A DNA stretch of 6,000 bases from Acidimicrobiales bacterium (GTDB taxonomy: Bacteria; Actinomycetota; Acidimicrobiia; Acidimicrobiales; UBA8190): NCBI GenBank assembly GCA_030042575.1, contig JASHZK010000051.1, forward strand, positions 1 to 6,000. Direction: 5' to 3'. A model generated the notes under the pieces. It was not told the DNA's origin, searched no databases, and worked only from the letters and a program-made list of their open reading frames with translations. The stretch's first letter is position 1. Every line of letters starts with the position of its first letter. The position numbers were made by a program, and so were the translations under genes. This document shows positions 1 through 6,000 of the stretch, one piece after another.

Positions 1-970
1 GCGGATAGTCGCTGGCGAACATCACGCATCGGTCGCCCAACGCCTCGGTCACCGCCGGCAGGGTCCCTTCGTCGGGCTCGCAGGTGATCCACACGTTGCC
101 GGCCGCCACGTACTCGGCGGGGGGCCGGCGCCAACCACCGTCGATCCAGTCGCCGCGCGACCGGTAGTGCTCGCCCAGACGCTCGACGAACCACGGGAGC
201 CATCCCGCTCCCGACTCCAAAAAGGCCACCCGCAGTCGGGGATGACGGTCGAAGACCCCGCCGCTCACCAGGGCGGTCATGGCCGTCATCTGGTCGAAGG
301 GGAAGCTCACGCAGTGCACCTGGATGTAATTGGTGAAGCGGTCGACGCCGATCTTGGGCAGGTGGATGCCGGGGGCACCGTGCACGGCCAGGGCCATGTC
401 GAGCTCCTCGGCGGCGCCGTAGAGCGGGTCGAGGTCGGGGTGGTCCAAGTTGCGCCGGCGCAACGCCGGGGGAACCACGGTGCAGGCCAACCCCAGCTCC
501 TTGGCCTCGGTCATGACCGACACCGCCTTGGGGACCTGCTCCACCGGCGTCACCGCTGCCCCATGCAGGCGACCCCGGCCCTCGGCGCAGTAGCCGGAGA
601 TCCAGCGGTTGTACATACGGGCGACACCCTCGGCCAGGACAGGATCCTCTATGGCCGGCACGCACAGACCGAAGCTGGGGAACAGCACCATGTAGTCGAT
701 GCCGTCCTCGTCGGCGTTGGCCAGCACCCCGTCGACGCTGTGGGGGTCGACACCGGCAGCGGTGGTGAGCCCCTGATCGGGCGGACAGCCGGCACCGGGT
801 CCCTCGTAGTCGGGAACGGGCCGGCCTTCGACCAGCACCCCCAGCCTGGTGTCGCGGCGCACCGTGACCTGACCGGGAAAACGCCCGAACAGCTCCCCGA
901 AGAACTCGATCGATTCGGCCACATGTCCGTCGGCGTCGACCACCTCCAGACCAGCGGGCTTGGCCGTCAA
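1..970 (-). CDS. Amidohydrolase-2 family (ACMSD-like TIM-barrel) metal-dependent hydrolase or decarboxylase, 3'-truncated
   Basis: This is the last visible gene of the operon. About 323 residues are seen before it leaves the left edge, so the C-terminus is missing. The family includes ACMSD, gamma-resorcylate decarboxylase and many uncharacterised hydrolases; most are cytosolic and metal-dependent. Visible marks are VDADGH near residues 11-16 (strand-1 metal motif), LAVHGAPG with His197, QVHCVSFPFDQM with His219, the stretch GGVFDRHPRLRVAFLESGAGW around residues 237-257 (typical of the family), and ASDYP with Asp321 (expected catalytic/metal Asp). The first metal pair reads D-x-H instead of the HxH of ACMSD or ExH of resorcylate decarboxylase. 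The start is TTG at 970. An in-frame TGA at 1045-1043 closes the frame upstream, and no ATG, GTG or TTG lies between it and this TTG. GGTGAG at 982-977 gives a Shine-Dalgarno with 6-nt spacing. A GTG at 943 is the next possible start but sits only two codons before the metal motif. The family call is firm; substrate and reaction type are unknown. Confidence 0.88.
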   Translation of the reverse strand, partial: MTAKPAGLEVVDADGHVAESIEFFGELFGRFPGQVTVRRDTRLGVLVEGRPVPDYEGPGAGCPPDQGLTTAAGVDPHSVDGVLANADEDGIDYMVLFPSFGLCVPAIEDPVLAEGVARMYNRWISGYCAEGRGRLHGAAVTPVEQVPKAVSVMTEAKELGLACTVVPPALRRRNLDHPDLDPLYGAAEELDMALAVHGAPGIHLPKIGVDRFTNYIQVHCVSFPFDQMTAMTALVSGGVFDRHPRLRVAFLESGAGWLPWFVERLGEHYRSRGDWIDGGWRRPPAEYVAAGNVWITCEPDEGTLPAVTEALGDRCVMFASDYP

Positions 971-985
971 CGGTCGCTCACCGGC

Positions 986-1009
986 GTCCGGCCGGCATCG
1001 GTGCCGGAC
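986..1009 (-). other. Hairpin in the 55-nt gap between alcohol dehydrogenase and amidohydrolase genes
   Basis: The minus-strand transcript can form a perfect 6-bp stem, CCGGCA-CCGA-TGCCGG (1007-992), with a four-base loop. An alternative 7-bp outer pairing, GTCCGGC with GCCGGAC (1009-1003 with 992-986), uses partly the same bases, so the two are mutually exclusive. No U-tract follows, so a classical intrinsic terminator is unlikely. It ends only a few bases before the GGTGAG ribosome-binding site of the next gene. It may affect message stability, partial read-through or translation of the last gene, or it may be a chance product of the high GC content. Confidence 0.35.
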
Positions 1010-1025
1010 CCTTCTCCCGAGGTGG

Positions 1026-2132
1026 TCACTGGTCGAAGACGATCACGCTGCGGGCCACGGTCCCTGCCTCCATGGCCGAGAAGGCGTCGTTGATCTCCTC
1101 CAGGGCGACACGCCGGCTCACCAGGGCCGAGGCGTCGACGGCGCCACTGCGGATGGCCTCGATGAGGACGGGGAAGTCGCGGTCGGGATCGGTGGACCCG
1201 TACACACAGCCCTTGATGGTCTTGCCGCTCAAGAACAGCTCCATGGCGTTGAAGCGCACCTCGGCGTCGGGGGCGCCGGCTCCCACCAGCACCACGTCGC
1301 CCCCCCGCCGGGCGGCATCGAAGGCGCTTCGTATGGTCTCGGGCCGCCCCACCACTTCGAACACCGTGTCGGCGCCCCTCCCACCGGTGAGGGCCCGCAC
1401 GGCGGCGGCGACGTCGCCGGTGCCGTCGATGCCGGCTGTCGCCCCCATCGCCTCGGCCATCTCCAGCTTGGCCGGAACCGGGTCGACAGCCACGATCTGG
1501 GAGGCGCCGGCCAGGCGTGCTCCTTGGACGACCGACAGGCCCACCCCGCCGCAGCCGATCACCGCCACCGCCGTGCCCGGGCGCAGCTCGGCGGTGTTCC
1601 ACACCGCCCCCACTCCGGTGGTGAGGGCACAGCCGACCAGGGCGGCCAGCTCCAGTGGCACCGAGGAGTCGACGGCCACGGCCCCGCCCTCGGGCACCAG
1701 GGTGCGTTCGGCGAAGGTGGCCGTCCCCAGTCCCCGCACCAGGCGGGTCCCGCCCACGCTGGCGTAGTTCCCGCCCAGGGCGGCGGTCAGGCCGTTCTCG
1801 CACAACATGGGCTGGCCGGCCAGGCAGAAAAAGCAGTGCCGGCACGGCGGCATCCAGGTCAGCACCACGTGGTCACCAGGCTGGACCCGGGTGACCGCCC
1901 CGCCCACGGCCTCGACCACCCCTGCCCCTTCGTGGCCGAGCACGGTGGGGAACACGAAGGGGATGGTGCCGTTCAACACCGACAGGTCCGAGTGGCACAC
2001 CCCGCTGGCGGCCATGCGCACCAGCACGTCGTGGGGACCCGGCTCGTCGAGTTCGATCTCCTCGACCGACAGCGGCTGGCCGGCCCGGTGGGCCACGGCG
2101 GCTCTGGCCGAGCAGCTGCGCAGCGCGCTCAC
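1026..2132 (-). CDS. Zinc-dependent medium-chain alcohol dehydrogenase
   Basis: A 368-residue cytosolic dehydrogenase of the MDR superfamily, full length for the family, expected to interconvert an alcohol and an aldehyde with NAD(H). The N-terminal GroES-like domain carries the catalytic zinc ligands Cys46 (GVCHSDL), His67 (GHEGAG) and Cys168 (LVGCALTTG). The structural zinc lobe has Cys97, Cys100, Cys103 and Cys111 in the usual spacing. The Rossmann domain has GCGGVG at 193-198, with acidic Asp217 at the end of strand 2, which favours NAD over NADP. The stretch KTIKGCVYGS (304-313) resembles the class III and mycobacterial AdhB/AdhD-type enzymes. The start is GTG at 2132, overlapping the TGA of the upstream deacylase-like gene by four bases (GTGA). 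No clear Shine-Dalgarno precedes it, so translational coupling is likely. A later GTG at codon 13 is less likely. The substrate is unknown; pairing with the aldehyde dehydrogenase suggests a two-step alcohol-to-acid oxidation. Confidence 0.93.
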   Translation of the reverse strand: MSALRSCSARAAVAHRAGQPLSVEEIELDEPGPHDVLVRMAASGVCHSDLSVLNGTIPFVFPTVLGHEGAGVVEAVGGAVTRVQPGDHVVLTWMPPCRHCFFCLAGQPMLCENGLTAALGGNYASVGGTRLVRGLGTATFAERTLVPEGGAVAVDSSVPLELAALVGCALTTGVGAVWNTAELRPGTAVAVIGCGGVGLSVVQGARLAGASQIVAVDPVPAKLEMAEAMGATAGIDGTGDVAAAVRALTGGRGADTVFEVVGRPETIRSAFDAARRGGDVVLVGAGAPDAEVRFNAMELFLSGKTIKGCVYGSTDPDRDFPVLIEAIRSGAVDASALVSRRVALEEINDAFSAMEAGTVARSVIVFDQ

Positions 2133-3859
2133 GCTGCTTTGCCGCCGGGCACGGTCACGGTGTCGGTGTCGGCTCCCGAGCGCAGGACCGTCCCGGGCAG
2201 CTCACCGGTGAACCGGCCACCGGACACGATCTCGGTGCCGTTCACGAGCACGTGCTCGATCCCTTCCGCCTCGGCGTAGAGGCGGCTGGCCCCTCCCGGC
2301 AGGTCGTCGCGCGTGCGCTCGGGGCCGTGGCCGACGGTGGCGGGATCGAAGAGGACCAAGTCGGCGAAGTAGCCCTCGGCGATCCGGCCCCGATGTCGCA
2401 GGCCGTAGAGCCGGGCGGGCAGCTCGGTGAGCTGGCGCACCGCCTCCTCCCACGACAGCAGCTTCCGCTTGCGAACGCCGTCCCCCAGCATCGACGTGGA
2501 GTAGATGGCCCCGCACATCACGTCCAGGTGGGCGCCGGCATCGGAGCCGCCCACGATGGTGCGCGGGTCTTGCCACACCTCGGCCCGCAGCTCCCAGTCG
2601 GCCTCGGTCTCGGGGATGGGCGGGCGCAGCCCGGTGCGCAGCCCGTCGGCCACCACGATGTCGAGCAGGGCGTCGAAGGGCTCTTTGCCCACCTCGGCGG
2701 CCACGTCACTGACCGACCGACCCTCGTAGCCGGCGTTGGCCGGGTTGAAGGTCTCCTCGATCCTGAGGTTCTTCCAGTTGGCCAGGGCCCCGAGGATGCC
2801 GGCCTCCTTGGAGCGGGCTCCCTGGTCCAGCCGGGCCCGCTCGGCCGGATCGGACAACCGGGCCAGGCGCTGCTCCTTCGACACGGCGAACAGCTCCCGC
2901 CAGCCGGGCAGGGCGTCGAGGATTGCCCCGTGCTCGAAGGACAGGCGGATCTTCATGGTGTGGGGCAGGGTGAGGGCCACCACCACGGCGCCGCGCTCGG
3001 CGGCCGCGTCGGAAGCGGCCAGCTGGCGCTGGCAACCGGCCGGGTTCATGGCCGAGACTCCGAGCACGTTCCAATTGGCCGGACGGTTGGCCAGGAGCGA
3101 CAGCGTCCCGAGCAGCTCCACCTCCTCGTCGGAGAAGCCGTTGATGCATCCGGGCACGATGATCTCCAGGGTGGTGCCCGGGCACTGCGACAGGGCCCGG
3201 CACAGCGCCTCCAGTTCGGCCCGGGCCGCCGCCCGCGAAGGGACGGGTTGGCCGTCGCCGTCGTTGTGGGTGTGGGCCTGCGAGGTGGAGAAGCCCAGCG
3301 CCCCCTCGGCGCAGCACGTGCGCAGCAGATCGGCCATGGCCGCGGTCTGGGCGGCGGTGGCCGGGACGCCGACGGCGTCGGGGCCCATCACCGAGCGGCG
3401 CAGAGCGGAGTGGCCGGCCAGGAACCCGGCGTTCACCCCGATGTGCCCGTCGAGACGGCCCAGCCATTCCCCGAAGCCGCTCCACTCCCAATCCAAGAAC
3501 TCCAGGGCCTCGATGGGCATGCCCTCGACTCGCGCCATCATGCGGGCGAGGTAGTCGGAGTGCTCGGGACCGGCCGGTGCCAGTGAGAAGCCGCAGTTGC
3601 CGCCGACCACGGTGGTGACGCCGTGGAGCGGTGAGGGACTGGCGGTCGGGTCCCAGAACAGCTGGGCGTCGTAGTGGGTGTGGATGTCGACGAAGCCCGG
3701 CGCCACCATGAGACCGTCGGCGTTGAGGTGTTTGGCCGCCGGTTCGTCCACCGTCCCCACGGCCACCACCTTGCCCTGGCGCACGGCGACGTCGGCGCGT
3801 CTGGCCGGTGCACCGGTTCCGTCGACGACCGTGGCGCCTTTCACGAGAAGGTCCAACAT
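2129..3859 (-). CDS. N-acyl-D-amino-acid deacylase-like amidohydrolase (amidohydrolase-3 type)
   Basis: A 576-residue cytosolic amidohydrolase of the D-aminoacylase/dihydroorotase-like group. The N-terminal part (MLDLLVKGATVVDGTG) and the C-terminal GYFADLVLFDP and HVLVNG segments form the small beta-sandwich that brackets the TIM barrel. Barrel motifs are GFVDIHTHYD (His60, His62, Asp64), VVGGNCGFS (Cys89, matching the zinc-bridging Cys of D-aminoacylase) and GGSDAGAH (Asp440, His444; Asp440 is the expected catalytic acid). The THxR and SHxK motifs that supply the other two zinc-binding histidines in characterised D-aminoacylases are not seen. The equivalent regions read LEIIVPGCIN (231-240) and WNVLGVSAMN (263-272). 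It is therefore probably not a true D-aminoacylase, and the annotation should stay at family level. The start is ATG at 3859, because AAGGAGG lies 8 nt upstream and the conserved domain begins here. An in-frame start at 3943 would add 28 unrelated residues lying within the aldehyde dehydrogenase gene. The gene ends in a GTGA overlap with the alcohol dehydrogenase gene. Confidence 0.9.
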   Translation of the reverse strand: MLDLLVKGATVVDGTGAPARRADVAVRQGKVVAVGTVDEPAAKHLNADGLMVAPGFVDIHTHYDAQLFWDPTASPSPLHGVTTVVGGNCGFSLAPAGPEHSDYLARMMARVEGMPIEALEFLDWEWSGFGEWLGRLDGHIGVNAGFLAGHSALRRSVMGPDAVGVPATAAQTAAMADLLRTCCAEGALGFSTSQAHTHNDGDGQPVPSRAAARAELEALCRALSQCPGTTLEIIVPGCINGFSDEEVELLGTLSLLANRPANWNVLGVSAMNPAGCQRQLAASDAAAERGAVVVALTLPHTMKIRLSFEHGAILDALPGWRELFAVSKEQRLARLSDPAERARLDQGARSKEAGILGALANWKNLRIEETFNPANAGYEGRSVSDVAAEVGKEPFDALLDIVVADGLRTGLRPPIPETEADWELRAEVWQDPRTIVGGSDAGAHLDVMCGAIYSTSMLGDGVRKRKLLSWEEAVRQLTELPARLYGLRHRGRIAEGYFADLVLFDPATVGHGPERTRDDLPGGASRLYAEAEGIEHVLVNGTEIVSGGRFTGELPGTVLRSGADTDTVTVPGGKAA

Positions 3860-3867
3860 GGGGCCAG

Positions 3868-3874
3868 CCTCCTT
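3868..3874 (-). promoter_or_regulatory. Strong Shine-Dalgarno of the deacylase-like gene, overlapping the upstream stop codon
   Basis: The minus strand reads AAGGAGG with 8 nt before the ATG at 3859, the best ribosome-binding site in the window. It overlaps the TAA stop of the aldehyde dehydrogenase gene (3875-3873). This fixes the start of the deacylase-like protein and indicates that the two genes share a message. Confidence 0.85.
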
Positions 3875-5327
3875 AAGCGTCGAACGCCAAGATCGTCCGG
3901 GACCGGGTGAAGGCCAGCATGCCCTCGGGCCCGAGCTCCACACCGAAGCCGGAGTGCTTCCACCCGCCGAAGGGGGCCCGGTGGTCCATGGCCGAGGTCC
4001 CGTGGTTGTTCACGAACACGGTGCCGGCCTCGAGGCGCCGGCTCAGGCTGGTGGCCAGCTCCCCGTCCCCGGTCCACACCGAGGCGCACAGGCCGTAGGC
4101 GGTGTCGTTGGCCCGGGCCAGCGCCTGCTCCAGCGTGTCGTAGCCGAGGACGGGAAGGGCCGGACCGAACTGCTCCTCGGCCACGATGGGGGTGGTCTCC
4201 GGCGCCTTCTCGACGATGGCCGGCGACACGAAGTAGCCGCCGCCGGCCACGTCCTCGTCGCGGATGCGGCCCGGACGGTGCACGGTGGCGCCGTCGGCCT
4301 CGGCCTGCGAGAGCATGGCTTCGACGCGCCGGCGGTCGCTGTGGCGGTGGATGGGTCCCATGGTGACCTCCTCGGCCAGGCCGTCGCCCACCACCTCGCG
4401 ACCGACCCGGTCCACGAGGGCCTCCACCATGGCCGGCACCTTGGCCCGGGGCACGTACAGGCGCTTCACCGCCATGCACACCTGACCGGTGGTGATGAAG
4501 GTGGCGCCGAAGATCTTCTCGGCCAGGGCCTCGTCGATCTCCACGTCGGGAGCAACCAGGGCCGGGTCGTTGCCGCCGAGCTCGAGCACCACCGGGGTCA
4601 GCCCCCCGGCTGCCGCCTCCATGACCGAGCGGCCGGCCGGCACCCCTCCGGTGAAGGACACCATGTCGACGCCGGGATGGGCGACGAGGGCCCGCCCCAG
4701 CTCCGGGCCGGGACCGTTCACGGCGTTGACCACGCCGGGAGGGAGGGCCCGGGCCATGGCGGCGGCCACCGCCAGCACCGCGCCCGGACAGGTCGGGGGA
4801 GCTTTCACCACCACGGTGTTGCCCATGAACAGCGCCGGCAGGATCTTGTTGCCGAGCACCGACACCGGCCAGTTGAAGGGCAAGATGGCGGCCACCGTCC
4901 CGTGGGGCTCGGCCACCACCCGGGTGCTGCGCCCCCGGCCGGGCAGGTGGCGCCCCTCGAGGGCCTCGGCGGCCAAGGGGGCGAAGGCCTCGGCCATGCC
5001 GCCGATGGTGCCTGCGTCGAAGGCGGCCTCCCACAACACCTTGCCGTGCTCGCGGGTGAGCAGGCGGGCAAGGTCGCCGGCTTCGACGGCGGCTCCAGCG
5101 GCGGCCGCCGCCCTGCGCACCAGGTCGAAGCGCTCCTTGCCGTGGAGGGCGGCCCACGCCGGCTGGGCCCGACGGGCACCGGCGACGGCGGCGTCGAGCT
5201 GATCGGCTGACGCCGAGGGGGCGTCGAAGACCACCTCGGCCGGGCGGGCCGGATTGTGGACCGCGTAAGGGGGATCGGCTCCCGCCACCACCACCCCGTC
5301 GATGACCAGCCCGATCGTCTCGCCCAT
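3873..5327 (-). CDS. Aldehyde dehydrogenase, NAD(P)-dependent
   Basis: First gene of the operon. A 484-residue soluble aldehyde dehydrogenase of normal family length that would oxidise an aldehyde to the carboxylic acid with NAD(P). The catalytic set is complete. Counting from the Met at 5327, it has PFNWPV with Asn152, VVKAPP with Lys175 (cofactor binding), ELGGNDPAL with Glu249 (general base), TTGQVCMAVKRLYV with the nucleophile Cys284, and EEQFGP with Glu385. The cofactor-loop motif usually written FTGS reads FTGG here (225-228), a mild deviation that should not abolish activity. The C-terminal FGGWKHSGFG stretch is also typical. Two ATG codons are available, at 5333 and 5327. The purine run GAGGGGG (5340-5334) touches the first but lies 6 nt before the second, so the second is preferred. 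The difference is only Met-Asp. The natural aldehyde is not evident; the alcohol dehydrogenase two genes downstream could supply it. Confidence 0.94.
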   Translation of the reverse strand: MGETIGLVIDGVVVAGADPPYAVHNPARPAEVVFDAPSASADQLDAAVAGARRAQPAWAALHGKERFDLVRRAAAAAGAAVEAGDLARLLTREHGKVLWEAAFDAGTIGGMAEAFAPLAAEALEGRHLPGRGRSTRVVAEPHGTVAAILPFNWPVSVLGNKILPALFMGNTVVVKAPPTCPGAVLAVAAAMARALPPGVVNAVNGPGPELGRALVAHPGVDMVSFTGGVPAGRSVMEAAAGGLTPVVLELGGNDPALVAPDVEIDEALAEKIFGATFITTGQVCMAVKRLYVPRAKVPAMVEALVDRVGREVVGDGLAEEVTMGPIHRHSDRRRVEAMLSQAEADGATVHRPGRIRDEDVAGGGYFVSPAIVEKAPETTPIVAEEQFGPALPVLGYDTLEQALARANDTAYGLCASVWTGDGELATSLSRRLEAGTVFVNNHGTSAMDHRAPFGGWKHSGFGVELGPEGMLAFTRSRTILAFDA

Positions 5328-5333
5328 GTCCAT

Positions 5334-5340
5334 CCCCCTC
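5334..5340 (-). promoter_or_regulatory. Ribosome-binding site deciding the aldehyde dehydrogenase start
   Basis: The minus strand reads GAGGGGG immediately before ATG-GAC-ATG. Zero spacing to the first ATG (5333) is not workable, while 6 nt to the second (5327) is normal. This favours the second Met as start. Confidence 0.55.
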
Positions 5341-5386
5341 GGTCGGTGCCCGGCGCACAGCCCGCCCCACCGAACGACCAGCCCGG

Positions 5387-5405
5387 CGGAGAACGGTGTT
5401 CTCCG
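5387..5405. promoter_or_regulatory. Perfect 19-bp palindrome, candidate TetR operator
   Basis: CGGAGAACGGTGTTCTCCG has two perfect 8-bp arms around a 3-bp centre. It lies in the 98-bp gap between the divergent aldehyde dehydrogenase and TetR genes, 20 bp before the TetR ATG at 5426. TetR-family repressors commonly bind such palindromes in their own divergent promoter and control both directions. The core GAAC-n3-GTTC resembles, but does not match in spacing, the AAC-n2-GTT core reported for KstR-type regulators. Assignment to the neighbouring TetR protein is inference from position and symmetry. Confidence 0.65.
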
Positions 5406-5407
5406 GG

Positions 5408-5413
5408 ATGATA
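5408..5413 (-). promoter_or_regulatory. Possible -10 element for the four-gene operon
   Basis: The minus strand reads TATCAT, a fair match to TATAAT in one of the few AT-rich spots of this region. The palindrome at 5387-5405 would then lie directly on the transcription start, a suitable place for repression. No convincing -35 element is seen at 16-18 bp (the sequence there is TGGAGG-like), so this is weak. Confidence 0.25.
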
Positions 5414-5425
5414 GTTTGCCGCACC

Positions 5426-6000
5426 ATGGCCCTCCAGGCCGTGTCCACGTCGACCCGCCCGATGTCGGAGACCGCCGGGCGGCTGGTGGAGGCGGCTCGC
5501 TCGCTCATGTGGGTGGCGGGGGGCACCGGCTTCACCGTCGACCAGGTGGTGTCGGCCGCCGGCAGCTCGCGCAAGAGCTTCTACCGCTGCTTCTCCTCCA
5601 AGGACGAGCTCCTGGTGGCCCTGTTCGCCGACGACGCCCGGCGCGGGGCCCAGGCCCTCGACGCCATGGTGGCCCGCCGTCCCCCGGCCGAGCGCCTGCG
5701 GGCGGTGGTGGTGGGGCTGTTTCGGTTCCTGAGCGCCGATGGCCGCCTGCCCTATGCGGCCGCCTTGGCCGGCGAGCACCTGCGCCTGGCCCAGTCGCGT
5801 CCCCAGGAGCTCGCGGCGGTACGCCGGCCCTTCCTCGAGGTCTTCGAACGCGAGGTGGCCGGCGCCGCTCGGCGCGGCGAGATCCGGGGCGGCGACGTCG
5901 AGCACGATGCCCGCACGATGTTCCATCTCGTGCTCTCGCACCTGCACGCCCTGGTGTGGCACCAGATCGAGGACGACCCCAAGGCGCTGTCCGAACAGCT
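5426..6000 (+). CDS. TetR/AcrR-family transcriptional regulator, 3'-truncated
   Basis: The frame is open from 5426 to the right edge, giving 191 residues without a stop. TetR proteins are usually about 190-220 residues, so little is missing. The N-terminal DNA-binding domain is clear. A first helix (ETAGRLVEAARSLM, residues 15-28) is followed by GFTVDQVVSAAGSSRKSFYRCFSSKDELL (35-63), the TetR helix-turn-helix with the usual FYRxFxSKxEL ending. The rest is a helical ligand-binding domain that names no ligand. The ATG at 5426 is chosen; ATG codons in frame at 5408 and 5462 are alternatives, and none has a good Shine-Dalgarno. GATAGT at 5410-5415 could be a -10 element giving a very short leader or leaderless message. 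The gene is divergent from the enzyme operon and shares its 98-bp control region, so it is the likely local repressor, induced by a pathway compound. Confidence 0.9.
   Translation, partial: MALQAVSTSTRPMSETAGRLVEAARSLMWVAGGTGFTVDQVVSAAGSSRKSFYRCFSSKDELLVALFADDARRGAQALDAMVARRPPAERLRAVVVGLFRFLSADGRLPYAAALAGEHLRLAQSRPQELAAVRRPFLEVFEREVAGAARRGEIRGGDVEHDARTMFHLVLSHLHALVWHQIEDDPKALSEQ

Noticed and set aside
649..924. A 91-codon minus-strand frame
   Set aside because: It is out of frame with the amidohydrolase, which covers the same bases with clear family motifs; the translated sequence is Pro/Ser/Arg-rich with no domain.
986..1009. Intrinsic terminator after the alcohol dehydrogenase gene
   Set aside because: The hairpin has no following U-tract and is followed closely by the ribosome-binding site of the next gene on the same strand.
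960..3586. Other long plus-strand frames (960-2279, 2252-3586, 2736-3554, 1072-1767)
   Set aside because: They are antisense to well-supported enzymes on the minus strand and lack domains or plausible ribosome-binding sites, so they are shadows of high GC content.
3860..3943. A 28-residue N-terminal extension of the deacylase-like protein
   Set aside because: It lies inside the 3' end of the aldehyde dehydrogenase gene, has no family similarity, and skips the strong AAGGAGG site placed correctly for the ATG at 3859.
3678..5210. A 510-codon open frame on the plus strand
   Set aside because: It is antisense to the aldehyde dehydrogenase, which has every family motif. The translation is low-complexity, rich in His, Gly and Ala, with no recognisable domain, as expected from GC-biased third positions.
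4805..5962. Long minus-strand frames crossing the promoter region and the TetR gene (4805-5962, 3841-5574)
   Set aside because: They run antisense to the TetR helix-turn-helix gene and out of frame with the aldehyde dehydrogenase; their translations are low-complexity.

Overview
The window is about 70% GC by eye. Its genes are densely packed, and GTG and TTG start codons occur beside ATG. Long spurious open frames lie antisense to the true genes, as expected for very GC-rich coding DNA. This fits a high-GC actinobacterium. Similarity in style to uncultured Acidimicrobiia or mycobacterial-type catabolic loci is an impression only, since no marker gene is present.

Layout. Positions 1-5327 hold four genes on the minus strand. 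In transcription order they are an NAD(P)-dependent aldehyde dehydrogenase (5327-3873), an N-acyl-D-amino-acid deacylase-like amidohydrolase (3859-2129), a zinc-dependent medium-chain alcohol dehydrogenase (2132-1026), and an amidohydrolase-2 / ACMSD-like TIM-barrel protein (from 970, running off the left edge). The junctions are tight: a 13-nt gap whose Shine-Dalgarno overlaps the upstream stop, then a 4-nt GTGA overlap, then a 55-nt gap carrying a small hairpin. They therefore look like one operon. Positions 5328-5425 are a short divergent promoter region with a perfect 19-bp palindrome. A TetR-family regulator starts at 5426 on the plus strand and runs off the right edge.

How the genes may work together (inference). 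An alcohol dehydrogenase plus an aldehyde dehydrogenase would oxidise an alcohol to a carboxylic acid. The two unrelated amidohydrolases could hydrolyse an amide or ring, or decarboxylate an acid. The divergent TetR protein is the obvious candidate to control the set through the palindrome. The substrate cannot be read from the sequence. There is no sign of a mobile element, CRISPR array, RNA gene, phage gene or defence system. The parts belong to known enzyme families. What may be undescribed is their combination and substrate, and the altered metal site of the deacylase-like protein.
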